NCBI RefSeq assembly: GCF_036320655.1
Contig: NZ_CP143258.1
Coordinates: forward strand, 1,488,001-1,552,000
Length of the DNA: 64,000 bases
Reading direction: 5' to 3'
DNA from: Porphyromonas pogonae
Lineage (GTDB): Bacteria > Bacteroidota > Bacteroidia > Bacteroidales > Porphyromonadaceae
Shown here: positions 44,486 through 53,641 of the stretch, in pieces
How positions within the stretch are numbered: the first letter of the stretch is position 1
Layout: every line of letters begins with the position of its first letter
Notes under the pieces: model-generated
The model's input: the letters and a program-made list of their open reading frames with translations, nothing else
Databases searched by the model: none
What the model was told of the DNA's origin: nothing
Program-made: the position numbers and the translations under genes

Positions 44486-45783
44486 AAGTTCTTTTTTTAA
44501 ATACCTATGAAAGCGGTGGAGGTGCAGCTATTGCAACAACTCGTCTTATGGAGGCATTGCGCAAAATAGGCGTTGATGCTCGTTTGCTGGTATTATATTC
44601 TGATAATATCCCTAAGGCTTATGTAGACGAACTGACTTCGTCTCGTGTAATGGGGCTTATTGCCAAAGCACGTTTTATATCGGAGAGAGGACTTATTTAT
44701 TATGCCAACGGTAGAGATCGCTCTCGTATGTTCAAAGTCTCTACGGCAAGCATGGGATTCAACATTCTGCATCATCCATGGGTCATAAATGCTGATGTAA
44801 TTCACATCAACTGGATAAACCAAGGCTTCCTCTCGCTCAATGGAATAAAAGCATTATTAGAGCTCAAAAAGCTTGTTTTTTGGACTATGCACGATATGTG
44901 GCCTGCGACAGGTATTTGCCATTTGCCTTATTATTTGTCTCCCAAAGGTGACATAAAATCTTGTAGCAGATATACTGAGGAGTGTGGTTATTGTCCTTTT
45001 CTAAAAAGCTCAAAGCCTAGGGATCTTTCGTATACAGGTCTTATGCGTAAAAGATTTTTGGGCAATGGTGATATCCAATTTATTGCTGTAAGCAATTGGC
45101 TCAAAGAGCAAGTCAGAATAAGTGCAAATCTCAAGCGTTGTAACATAGAGGTTGTGCATAACCCTATAGACACAAAAGCTTTCCGTCCTATTCCCGCATC
45201 AGAGGAAACTGACTGGCTTACTCCTGAAAGCATACCTATAGTAATGTCTGCGGCGAGGTTGGATGATCCTATCAAAGGGCCTTCCCTTTGTGTAAAGACG
45301 ATCAACCGACTGTGTCATATTGAGCCGAGCCTTATCAATTATGGGAGACTTGTCTTAATTGGAAATATCAAAGACAAAAGAGTTTTTAGTGATATCAAAA
45401 TGCCTGTATATTGTTTAGGTCATGTAGATGATGAGGTTTCTTTGGCTTCTATCTATTCTGTGGCTCGAGTTACTATCAGTACCTCATTGTGCGAAACTTT
45501 TGGGCAGACTCTTACTGAATCCTTGGCCTGCGGTTGCCCTGTTGTTGCTTTTGATTTCGGAGGACAGACTGATATTATAAAACCCGGAATCAATGGTTAT
45601 CTCACTCCGGCATATGATACCCGAGCTATGGCCATAAATATCCTCAAAGCCATAGAGCTATCTGACAATCCCCAGGGCAGAAGTCAGTGTAAGGAAAGTG
45701 TACAGAAATTCAATGCTACTGCAATTGCCGAGAAAATGAAACAACTTTATTTATCAAAACTAAACAAAGGTTCCGACTTATAA
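44482..45783 (+). CDS. Glycosyltransferase, GT4 family
   Basis: A 433-residue GT-B protein with a Gly-rich donor region near the start (NTYESGGGAAIATTRL), FWTMHDMWPATGICHLPYY, and the C-terminal STSLCETFGQTLTESLACGCPVVAFDFGGQTD with the E-x7-E motif. The Cys cluster CSRYTEECGYCPFL at about residues 158-171 is common in WcaC-like transferases of this group. Translation is coupled to the preceding gene. Confidence 0.89.
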   Translation: MKVLFLNTYESGGGAAIATTRLMEALRKIGVDARLLVLYSDNIPKAYVDELTSSRVMGLIAKARFISERGLIYYANGRDRSRMFKVSTASMGFNILHHPWVINADVIHINWINQGFLSLNGIKALLELKKLVFWTMHDMWPATGICHLPYYLSPKGDIKSCSRYTEECGYCPFLKSSKPRDLSYTGLMRKRFLGNGDIQFIAVSNWLKEQVRISANLKRCNIEVVHNPIDTKAFRPIPASEETDWLTPESIPIVMSAARLDDPIKGPSLCVKTINRLCHIEPSLINYGRLVLIGNIKDKRVFSDIKMPVYCLGHVDDEVSLASIYSVARVTISTSLCETFGQTLTESLACGCPVVAFDFGGQTDIIKPGINGYLTPAYDTRAMAINILKAIELSDNPQGRSQCKESVQKFNATAIAEKMKQLYLSKLNKGSDL

Positions 45784-45787
45784 ATTA

Positions 45788-46510
45788 ATGAAACCTATAT
45801 TTTCAATTATTACAGTTTCTTATAACGCTGAGCACACCATAGCTCGTACAGTGCAAAGTGTGTACAATCAAACCGATGACAATATTGAGTATATCCTTAT
45901 AGACGGAGGCTCTACAGATCACACAGTCGATATTGCCCGTAAGATTTATCCGGAAATTAAGGTTTTAAGTGAGAAGGATTCAGGTATATATGATGCTATG
46001 AACAAGGGGCTGCATATGGCTCAAGGCGAATATGTGTGGTTTCTCAATGCTGGTGATCAGATTTATGACAACGATATTATCTCAGCATTGAGTGATTGCT
46101 GCGTGAACGCTCTCCCCGATATTATTTATGGAGATACCATGCTTGTTGATGATAATAATAAAGAGTTAGGTTTGCGTAGGTTGAGACCTCCTCACAAACT
46201 TAAGTGGACGAGTTTCAAAGACGGTATGCTTGTGTGTCATCAGGCTTTTATTGTAAGAAGGTCTGTAGCCATGGATTACAACCTGAAGTATAAGCTCTCT
46301 TCCGATGTCGACTGGTGCATTCGTTGCATGAAAAAAGCTAACTCTATTTATAATAGTAACTTTATTCTTGTAAAGTACTTGCATGAAGGGCTTACTACTG
46401 CTAATAGGAAAAAATCTCTTATAGAACGCTTTTGCATCATGACAAAGCACTATGGAGTAGTGAGTACACTATATCATCACCTTAAATTTGTGTTTGTGAA
46501 AAGGCGTTGA
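45788..46510 (+). CDS. Glycosyltransferase, GT2 family
   Basis: A 240-residue GT-A protein. The N-terminal nucleotide-binding part reads SIITVSYNAEHTIARTVQSVYNQ and ILIDGGSTDHTVDI, followed by EKDSGIYDAMNKGLHMAQGEYVWFLNAGD with the GD/DxD-type metal site, and LSSDVDWCIRCM near 180. It is the last gene of the flippase-GT cluster, 4 bp after the GT4 gene. Confidence 0.9.
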   Translation: MKPIFSIITVSYNAEHTIARTVQSVYNQTDDNIEYILIDGGSTDHTVDIARKIYPEIKVLSEKDSGIYDAMNKGLHMAQGEYVWFLNAGDQIYDNDIISALSDCCVNALPDIIYGDTMLVDDNNKELGLRRLRPPHKLKWTSFKDGMLVCHQAFIVRRSVAMDYNLKYKLSSDVDWCIRCMKKANSIYNSNFILVKYLHEGLTTANRKKSLIERFCIMTKHYGVVSTLYHHLKFVFVKRR

Positions 46511-46797
46511 TTAATAAAAAAAATTATTTTATTCGTTTTTTTTATCAATCAGATTTTTATTTATATATTCACAATCAATTGCTGTTTATTTTCTGTTTTA
46601 CATGTCGCAACAAGGTTAATTATATTTTAGAAACCTGTTGTATTATTATCAAAATCTTTTTTATTTATGAATGAAATATCTTATTCACAATCTAATCCAC
46701 CAAGCTATTTGGGTCGATGTCTTAAGTGAGGCATCGGCGGACCTATAAATCCTAGAAATTACACACTAATTTTTATTTTAAATACTTGAAAAATTAT
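46511..46797. other. Leader region before the protein-glutaminase-like gene
   Basis: About 290 AT-rich bases. A short hairpin GATGTCT (46716-46722) with AGGCATC (46729-46735), inside GGTC/GGACC, lies 63 bases ahead of the start codon and is more GC-rich than its surroundings. No convincing TAnnTTTG box was found, so how the next gene is transcribed is unclear. Confidence 0.4.
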
Positions 46798-47733
46798 ATG
46801 AAAAATTCTATCTTAAAACTATGTGCCTCAGCACTTTTTGTTTCTACACTATTTGTATCTTGTAATAAAGAATCTGTCCAGCCTGTAACAACCTCTTATC
46901 TTTCTGTGGAAGATGCCACTCGCGGGCTAAAATTGATTGATATGGACGGTATGACACCTATTCATGTCGAACCCATTGATCAATATAGCGTTAAAGTTGA
47001 GTTCCTCCAGAGTGCACGTCCTTATTCTTTAGATTTAAGACTTCAAAATAGTCAGGATCTCCTTGGGAAAATCAAAAAAGCAATTGCAGAAAATAGTCCT
47101 TTGTCTATCGCCGTACCGGAAAATTCCACATCAATTGTAAAAGTCAATCCTCCGTCAGTTACAGCACTATTGGATTACCAAGAATCATTGAAATATGATC
47201 CTAAAGCATCTGTTAGGGCGATGACTGTAGTTTCCAGTGAGGCCGAATTGATGAAACTATTTAACTATCTAAAAAATCAACCTATTCCATTCAAGTATAT
47301 TGCTGATGGATGTTATGCAAGAGCTCATAAGATGAGACAATTGATGCTTCAAAAAGGTATCGAATGTAAAAAGCAGTTTGTATACGGTAGCCTGAGAGCA
47401 TTCAATGGATATTGCTGTACTAGCTGGGTGTACCATGTAGCTCCTCTGGTAAAAGTAAAAACATCTAATGGTAGAGTTGTAGAGAAGATTATTGATCCTT
47501 CTATGTTCCAAGAGCCTGTAGCTCCCGAAACATGGAGAAATGCTTGTATCAATTCTCAAAATTGTAAAGGCCCTGTAAACATTACTGAGTACGTAAATAC
47601 TGATGGTGCTGTTTATTATTACAATAATTACAGCAAGACAAGTGTTTATGACAATGATTACAGGAAAACGAATGATGTAATTCGTGACTATACTGGTTTG
47701 GAGGGTTGTGGTAATAACTCTTACTACTATTAA
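46798..47733 (+). CDS. Protein-glutaminase-like lipoprotein (protein glutamine deamidase)
   Basis: A 311-residue lipoprotein from ATG 46798 (TTG at 46786 is an alternative) with lipobox LFVSC (Cys22), a pro-region of about 110 residues and a C-terminal catalytic domain. The catalytic part is strikingly like the Chryseobacterium protein-glutaminase, which turns protein-bound Gln into Glu: YIADGCYARAHKMRQLM, KKQFVYGSL, CCTSWVYHVAPLV, IIDPSMF and WRNACIN. The triad would be Cys172, His213 and Asp233; the spacings of 41 and 20 residues equal those recalled for the known enzyme. The pro-region should block the active site until cut. Lipidation is a difference, since the known enzyme is secreted. 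It follows the GT cluster but has its own leader and terminator. Function is a strong homology inference, not proven. Confidence 0.85.
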   Translation: MKNSILKLCASALFVSTLFVSCNKESVQPVTTSYLSVEDATRGLKLIDMDGMTPIHVEPIDQYSVKVEFLQSARPYSLDLRLQNSQDLLGKIKKAIAENSPLSIAVPENSTSIVKVNPPSVTALLDYQESLKYDPKASVRAMTVVSSEAELMKLFNYLKNQPIPFKYIADGCYARAHKMRQLMLQKGIECKKQFVYGSLRAFNGYCCTSWVYHVAPLVKVKTSNGRVVEKIIDPSMFQEPVAPETWRNACINSQNCKGPVNITEYVNTDGAVYYYNNYSKTSVYDNDYRKTNDVIRDYTGLEGCGNNSYYY

Positions 47734-47784
47734 TCTGTTTTCTGTGTAAGTGGAAAATTTATTCATTAATAGTTTGATATTAAT

Positions 47785-47820
47785 AAAGGCCTTCACTCGC
47801 TGTTGCGGTGGAGGCTTTTT
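47785..47820 (+). terminator. Terminator of the protein-glutaminase-like gene
   Basis: GCCTTCACTCGC and GCGGTGGAGGC form an imperfect GC-rich stem around the loop TGTT, followed by TTTTT at 47816-47820. It starts 52 bases after the stop codon. Confidence 0.75.
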
Positions 47821-48246
47821 CTGTGTGACGGTTGGTTTTTGTTTAGACAAAGAATTTGCAGTTGATTTATAGGTGTTAGAGGAAGTAGATATGAAGGATG
47901 CGATAGCCTTAAAAAATATAAGGCGTAGGATATATACAGAGTAAAATAAGGAATTAACTACTATAAAGTAATGAACTATTGGGCTTGCAAATAAAATAAT
48001 ATCTTACCATGTATTAGCCGAGAAAGAAACATTTTATTCTTTTTGGGGCTGTAAAAGGGTTCAACTTAATAGCTGCGTTATGTGTTAAAATGATTATGAA
48101 ATAGTCTTGTTTGTTTAATTTTGATGTAAAATAATCTTTAGTAGTGTTATTTTGATTTTGATGTTTGTTGTGTTAAATGGTTATAAATCTATTTGAAAAA
48201 CAGATATAGAACATTTGTTGATTTTGTAGTTAGGTATGATTATTTT
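47821..48246. other. Gene-free AT-rich region
   Basis: More than 400 bases without a supported gene or promoter. It lies between the terminator of the protein-glutaminase-like gene and the TTAGTTAG repeat, and upstream of an orphan terminator at 48374-48412, so it could give rise to a short untranslated RNA. Nothing in the sequence confirms that. Confidence 0.35.
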
Positions 48247-48331
48247 CTTAGTTAGGCTTCATTATTTTTCTAACTAGCACTTCCCAATTTTGCAGTTAGA
48301 AAAATATAAATGCTTAGTTAGAAAAAAAGTG
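48247..48331 (+). repeat. TTAGTTAG-containing dispersed repeat, copy 2
   Basis: CTTAGTTAGGCTTCATTATT at 48247 matches 10984-11003, and TTAGTTAGAAAAAAAGTG (48313-48330) matches CTAACTAGAAAAAAAGTG at 14136-14153. The motif AGTTAG or its complement CTAACT recurs at least five times within 48228-48345, in both orientations, at spacings of about 20-25 bases. Confidence 0.55.
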
Positions 48332-48373
48332 AGATCTAGTTATAAAAATATCTCTTTTATGAGAAGGGAATAA

Positions 48374-48412
48374 AAAAGCGTAAAATGCCGAATATAGGCA
48401 TTTTACGCTTTT
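48374..48412. terminator. Perfect hairpin, orphan terminator
   Basis: A perfect 16-bp stem AAAAGCGTAAAATGCC (48374-48389) and GGCATTTTACGCTTTT (48397-48412) with a 7-base loop. A-run before and T-run after make it able to stop transcription on either strand. No gene ends near it. Confidence 0.7.
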
Positions 48413-48601
48413 CTGTCAATTATTATATATTTCGTTTATGTTTTGACAATTTGATATCTTATACTTTTAATTCTATTTTGACAAAATGATAATGTATTGT
48501 ATCCTTTTGTTCTTAAAGTGTGTTGTGTAATTTGAAGTATAGTTTGCATGATTAGAATAAATTTATGTAATTTTCAGTCCCTAAAGATACAACATTATAC
48601 C

Positions 48602-48618
48602 CCCTCTTGTCAAGAGGG
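48602..48618. promoter_or_regulatory. Palindrome CCCTCTTG-T-CAAGAGGG
   Basis: A perfect 8-bp inverted repeat around one base, GC-rich in an AT-rich setting, about 115 bases ahead of the beta-barrel protein gene. With so short a loop it is more likely an operator than a hairpin. No regulator is known to match it. Confidence 0.4.
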
Positions 48619-48733
48619 AGGGTTCATTTGTATCGATTATATTTTTTTATCAAAACACATTATCCACCATACCTGATATAAGGTATTGGATCAGTTGTGT
48701 GAAGTCATTAGATTTGCAAACAATGTTTTTATT

Positions 48734-51484
48734 ATGCAGATAGACTCAGAATATTTATCAAAACTTATAACACGAATATCAATTATATTTTTATTCTACT
48801 GTTTTATTTATCCATCTTCAGTTACCGGTCAAAATGTAAGTAGTTCTCTTTCCGGGTCGATTGCGGTGAAAAAAGGCAAGAAGCTGGAGCCATTGCCCGG
48901 TGCGTCTATCGTGTTGCTTTCTTTGCCCGACTCTTCTCATGTAAAAGGTGTTGTAAGCAACAAATTGGGATACTTTGTTTTTTCCAATGTCCCTATGGGC
49001 AAAAACTACTGTATCAAGATCTCCCATACGAGTTATGTGTCTATTTTTAAGAATGTCACAGTACTTACCCCTCGCCGCTACCTAGTAGGTACTATAGAGA
49101 TGCAAGAAAAGTCCATAGAGCTCTCTGAAGTGGTTGTTACACCGGAACAATCTACCATAACACAAAAGGGAGATACCGTGCTTATCAACACGCTTGATTA
49201 TAAAATAAGAAGGGGAGCATATGCGGGAGATCTTGTGAAACGTATTTCAGGATTATACTACGACTCTAAAAATGGCAGCCTTACGTACAATGGTTTGGAT
49301 ATTGAAGAGGTGAATGTCAACGGCGAAGTTTTTTTTGGAGGCAATATCAAGCAAGCTTTAGACAACCTACCTGCAGATATGATAAGTCGTATCAAAGTTT
49401 ATAACAAAAGGAGTAAGGCAGATATTGCCGGAGGCATTGATAGGGGACTGGAGCATTATGTAATAGATCTTCAGACCAAAAAGAAGTTTGAAGGTTCTAT
49501 TATATCATCAGGTAAAGTCGGTATAGGCTCTAATCATAAGAAGAGTGCTGATCTTATCAGTAATTACTTTGATTCGGGAGGTGAAAACTTCTCTATCTCC
49601 GCTTCTATGGACAATCTCAATCAGAATACAACATATGATAAAAATCGCACTGATTTGGGTGCATTGAGTGTGTCCCATAAATTCTCCCCAAAGATATCTC
49701 TCAATGGAAATTTACAATACAAACGTGAACGTGAAGGACGTAACTCTTCTGCATATACACAGAATATTCTAAGCAATAACACACAATATACCAACAGTGC
49801 GGACGAATCCATCAATACTAATAAGAATTTGAGTGGAAATGTAGATTTGTCATATATTTTAAATCCCAGAACGCAAATTAATTTTAATGTTCTTTTCTAT
49901 AACAACAAATTACACTCCCATGCTTCAAGCCATGCTGCCACATTCAATGCTCCTCCTTTACTTTCTCTTCAAGATCCCTTTAGAGATATTGATAAGGTAG
50001 ACAAAAGCATTAGAGTCAATGATATCAATGCTCGTACATCAAACCGTAACAAGACTGACAACTATAATGTGAATTTCAGTATAAACAGAAAACTTAGTGA
50101 CAAGGGGGTAATTCTTACTTTGGGTGCAAGTATGGATTATTCTCATAATGAAAGTCAAAATGATGCCGATACACGCACTATCTTTTACGGATTTCAAAAG
50201 TTGTTGGGGCACAAAGATTCTTTACTAGTTCAGCATCGGTCCGTATTATCGCCACGTCGTATCAATTCATGGATAGCAAATGCTACATTGGTGGTTCCCT
50301 GGAGTGACAAGATGCAGTTGCAAACTTTTTACTCCTACACCGATAGACAAGAACATGAAGAGGGAGATACATTTGACTTAATCAATGGAAACAGTATAAA
50401 AATCGATAGTCTCAACAATGCAAGTAGAAGTAGCCTTGCAACTAATCAGATAGGAGTGAGATTTATTTTTAATAATCATAAATGGAATATCAATGCTTCA
50501 CTTTCCGCCGATCCTCAAAAACGTAGGCTAAAACGTAGAGTCGGTTATCATGAGGTGGATACTGCTTTGAGATATTGCAACTTTACCCCTGTTTTGCGCT
50601 TGTCATGGATACCAACTAAAGAAAACAGATTGAGCTTGACGTACTCAGGATATAGTAATAATCCCATGCTGGGATTGCTTGTCCCCATTACAGATAATAC
50701 CAATCCACTTTTCGTCAGAAAGGGCAATCCTGCCTTGCAGAGAAGTTTTAATCATAATCTTAGAATGGAGTTTCAGGATACCAAGAAATCTTTGTTTGTA
50801 AACCTGAATTATAGACTTGAAAAGAATAGTATAGTGCAATCAGTTTATCTTGATACAGAGACAGGAACTCGTATAACTATGCCTGTAAATCTAGATGGTA
50901 ATTGGTGGTTGGGCGGAGATATTCGTTGGCAGAAGCGCTGGCAAAAGTTTATTCTATCTTTATACTCTACGGGTAGCATAGCTGATAGAGTAGGGCTTAT
51001 TGCGAATGAATCTTTAGGATCAACTAAGAATAAAAGTCGAATAGCAAATATCCGTTCTCAATTTCGCCTATCGTACCAACCATTGTGGGGTAGTATAGAA
51101 ATTATGGGCGCGACAGACTATACAAAATCTATAAATAATGCTCCCTATAGACGATCTTTTACTACAGTTCTATATGATTTGGGTGTAGATGCTTTTGCTG
51201 ATTTGCCTTTTAATCTTCAACTGAGAACTGATATGGCATATCAGATTAGAAAGGGAAGTTTCTTACAAGGTAATACTGATAACTTATTGTGGAATTTGGG
51301 GCTTTCATGGAACTTCCTCAAAGCAAACAATGCAGAGTTAGCAGTCTATTGGGCAGATGTACTGGGGAGGAATCGGAATTTTATTCGTCAGTCAAGCTCT
51401 GATGGTATATATGAGTCTTATGTGCAAACAATTGCAGGTTATGTAATGATTTCTTTTAAGATTAATATTAACAGATTTAAATAA
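48734..51484 (+). CDS. Outer membrane beta-barrel protein (TonB-dependent-receptor-like, PF14905 type)
   Basis: A 916-residue protein from ATG 48734 (TTG at 48686 is less likely). After a signal peptide (about 1-33) it has a carboxypeptidase-regulatory-like Ig domain (about 40-125, PGASIVLLSLPDSSHVKGVVSNKLGYFVFSNVP), then ITQKGDTVLINTLDYKIRRGAYAGDLVKRISGL and VNVNGEVFFGGNIKQALDNLPADMISRIKVYNKRS, a plug-like part, and a long barrel ending in an aromatic strand (MISFKININRFK). This is the pattern of the Bacteroidota outer-membrane beta-barrel family related to TonB receptors. Substrate unknown; no SusD partner follows. Confidence 0.82.
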   Translation: MQIDSEYLSKLITRISIIFLFYCFIYPSSVTGQNVSSSLSGSIAVKKGKKLEPLPGASIVLLSLPDSSHVKGVVSNKLGYFVFSNVPMGKNYCIKISHTSYVSIFKNVTVLTPRRYLVGTIEMQEKSIELSEVVVTPEQSTITQKGDTVLINTLDYKIRRGAYAGDLVKRISGLYYDSKNGSLTYNGLDIEEVNVNGEVFFGGNIKQALDNLPADMISRIKVYNKRSKADIAGGIDRGLEHYVIDLQTKKKFEGSIISSGKVGIGSNHKKSADLISNYFDSGGENFSISASMDNLNQNTTYDKNRTDLGALSVSHKFSPKISLNGNLQYKREREGRNSSAYTQNILSNNTQYTNSADESINTNKNLSGNVDLSYILNPRTQINFNVLFYNNKLHSHASSHAATFNAPPLLSLQDPFRDIDKVDKSIRVNDINARTSNRNKTDNYNVNFSINRKLSDKGVILTLGASMDYSHNESQNDADTRTIFYGFQKLLGHKDSLLVQHRSVLSPRRINSWIANATLVVPWSDKMQLQTFYSYTDRQEHEEGDTFDLINGNSIKIDSLNNASRSSLATNQIGVRFIFNNHKWNINASLSADPQKRRLKRRVGYHEVDTALRYCNFTPVLRLSWIPTKENRLSLTYSGYSNNPMLGLLVPITDNTNPLFVRKGNPALQRSFNHNLRMEFQDTKKSLFVNLNYRLEKNSIVQSVYLDTETGTRITMPVNLDGNWWLGGDIRWQKRWQKFILSLYSTGSIADRVGLIANESLGSTKNKSRIANIRSQFRLSYQPLWGSIEIMGATDYTKSINNAPYRRSFTTVLYDLGVDAFADLPFNLQLRTDMAYQIRKGSFLQGNTDNLLWNLGLSWNFLKANNAELAVYWADVLGRNRNFIRQSSSDGIYESYVQTIAGYVMISFKININRFK

Positions 51485-51671
51485 TTTTCAAAACAGCTAT
51501 ATTGGACGATATTGTATTTATATCGACGTTGCTTATTCAAAAACGTATTAAAAACTATACTCTTAAATGATGATTTTTATATCTAATATGCTAATAAGTA
51601 GGTATTGAAAAGGCAAACCCTTTTTGCCAATTTTACTGCGCGAAATTGCTATTTACCAAAATAATAAAAAC

Positions 51672-53045
51672 ATGAAAAAATTTATCAACCTATTTTACCC
51701 ATTTATTCTGGGTGCAACTTTATTGGTGTCATGCAAGGATGAAAAGAAAGAGCCATCACCTGTAACGCCCCCTATTGAAATTGTGAGCCCTGAATTCAAA
51801 GCTGCTCTACAGAGTAAAGGTTTTAATTTTGATAACAAGGGTCGTTTATTAGTTGATGAAAAGGTGAAGAGTACCACAAAGCTTGATCTTTCAAATTCTA
51901 AACTCAAAGAATTGAAAGGGCTGGAGCTGTTTCCCAAATTAGAGGAAGTAAATCTATCTAATAATAAATTTGAAAAAGAATTTGATTTCTCTTCATTACC
52001 TCATACTGTTGTTTCTGTAGATTTACGAAATAATCCTTTATATGAATTCAAAGGACTTGTAGATGTAAAAACACAGGAGAATGGTGATGAAATAGTCAAA
52101 GTACTTCGTCCTCTCAAAAAGTTGTATCTCCCTCATACAGCTCAATATGATTGCAATCAGCTAGTGTATGTGTATGAACAAAATAAGAATGGTTCATTGG
52201 ATATGCAAATTCAAAATAACAAAAATGAACTTGTAAAGTATACTACCAAAAGAGAAGTCCCTGATGCTAATGTACGTAAGGAGCTGAAGAAGCAATTCCC
52301 TTCATTGTTTGACGGTGAATCCATAGATATCAGTAAACGTATGATAAAAGCTTTGGAACGAGATGGAGGTATCGAGCTCATGAGTAGAAAGAATGGCCCT
52401 TTTTATGATGATTTTACCGGCGTGGAGTATGTGATTCATAACAGAACATATAATGGTCGTTCAATAAGCCTTACCAGTACGGGCAAAAAAGAGAATGTAA
52501 TGCCTTATCTCAAAATCAATTCTAAGATAACCTTGCTTGCTCTTGAAAATATTGATACTCCGAATGGTATAGATTTATCCAATGCTACATCCTTAGTTCA
52601 ATACGTATTAATCAATAATAAAGATATTACAACACTTGATGTCTCTGCATCAAAGTGGCTGGGACAAAGAAATGCAAAAGAGGAATTTAATATATTGGCA
52701 AATGCAAGCTTCTTGAAGGCCGAAAATTGTCCTAAACTTACAGAAATAAAATTCCCTAAAGCTGCCAAGTACCTTTGCTGCTTATATGCTGTGAATCTCC
52801 CTATGTTAAAAGAAGTTGATTTGACACAGTTTGATGTTATGTACTCTTTGGACTTGATCAAACTTTCTTCTAACACCTCTATCAAATACCTTTCGCCTAA
52901 GAAGTTTATGAAAAGTATTGAACAAGAGCCGTGTGATGATGGTACAATGTACGTTAAAGTATCGGAAGACATATCAAACAGACCGGAAACCAAAGCTTTT
53001 TTGCAGAAATACAGTAAAAACTGCAAAGTGTCTGTGGTAAAATAA
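51672..53045 (+). CDS. Lipoprotein with leucine-rich repeats
   Basis: A 457-residue lipoprotein from ATG 51672 (TTG at 51624 is a less likely start) with lipobox LLVSC (Cys21). Residues about 50-110 show LRR units (KLDLSNSKLKELKGLELFPKLEEVNLSNNKFE, then VVSVDLRNNPLYEFKGL), and weaker repeats return near 275-400. It probably sits on the cell surface and binds proteins. It is the first of a run of exported proteins leading to the HmuR/HmuY pair, which suggests a role in haem-protein binding, but this is context only. Confidence 0.78.
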   Translation: MKKFINLFYPFILGATLLVSCKDEKKEPSPVTPPIEIVSPEFKAALQSKGFNFDNKGRLLVDEKVKSTTKLDLSNSKLKELKGLELFPKLEEVNLSNNKFEKEFDFSSLPHTVVSVDLRNNPLYEFKGLVDVKTQENGDEIVKVLRPLKKLYLPHTAQYDCNQLVYVYEQNKNGSLDMQIQNNKNELVKYTTKREVPDANVRKELKKQFPSLFDGESIDISKRMIKALERDGGIELMSRKNGPFYDDFTGVEYVIHNRTYNGRSISLTSTGKKENVMPYLKINSKITLLALENIDTPNGIDLSNATSLVQYVLINNKDITTLDVSASKWLGQRNAKEEFNILANASFLKAENCPKLTEIKFPKAAKYLCCLYAVNLPMLKEVDLTQFDVMYSLDLIKLSSNTSIKYLSPKKFMKSIEQEPCDDGTMYVKVSEDISNRPETKAFLQKYSKNCKVSVVK

Positions 53046-53137
53046 AAATATCTATTATGATGAAGGTTACCGATCTGCTATTGTGTAACCAATGAATACT
53101 CTCTTTATTTTTTTATTAACATTTAACTTATTTAATT

Positions 53138-53635
53138 ATGAAATTTAACAAAATTCTATTGTGTGGCGCTATGCTGTTGGCTTCTGCCGGAATATTTAGT
53201 GCAAATGCTCAAATAGCTTTACCTACAAGTCATGATTACCCAACATATGCGGCTGCGGCCTCTCAGTTTGAGGGTACATACTTTGGCCAGGCTTTTAATG
53301 CTAATATGAATGGAAAAGTTATCCAAAAACCCTATGATGCAAATTATATGTTGCATGATAATGGTGATGGTACTTATAACCTTACGGGAAACAATACTTT
53401 CGGAAAACCAAACCTTGATTTGAATGCAGTTGTAACCATTACTAATGGGCAAATCGCATTTAAAAGCGGAAGTGGAAGTGTGATCATTGGCCCTATCACT
53501 AAAAATTTCGAGATCAAAACTCTTACCGGAAGTGTAAAAACGGTAAATGGAAAAATGCAACTTGAATTTCATTGTGTGGCTTACATCAGCTTGATCAATT
53601 TTACAGCCACATTTGATTATAAAGGAACAAAATAA
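53138..53635 (+). CDS. Exported calycin-like domain protein
   Basis: A 165-residue protein with a signal peptide (about 1-24, ending ANAQ) and a single beta-barrel domain of the calycin-like type (PF13944 pattern: FEGTYFGQAFNANMNGKVI, NYMLHDNGDGTYNLTGNN, VVTITNGQIAFKSGSG, KTVNGKMQLEFHCVA). Calycins often bind small hydrophobic ligands. It precedes a second calycin-type lipoprotein by 6 bp and both lie before a haem receptor. Confidence 0.75.
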   Translation: MKFNKILLCGAMLLASAGIFSANAQIALPTSHDYPTYAAAASQFEGTYFGQAFNANMNGKVIQKPYDANYMLHDNGDGTYNLTGNNTFGKPNLDLNAVVTITNGQIAFKSGSGSVIIGPITKNFEIKTLTGSVKTVNGKMQLEFHCVAYISLINFTATFDYKGTK

Positions 53636-53641
53636 AAAGTC

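Noticed and set aside
47269-47850. 193-residue frame antisense to the protein-glutaminase-like gene
   Set aside because: The plus strand carries conserved catalytic motifs; the antisense protein has no family features and crosses the terminator.
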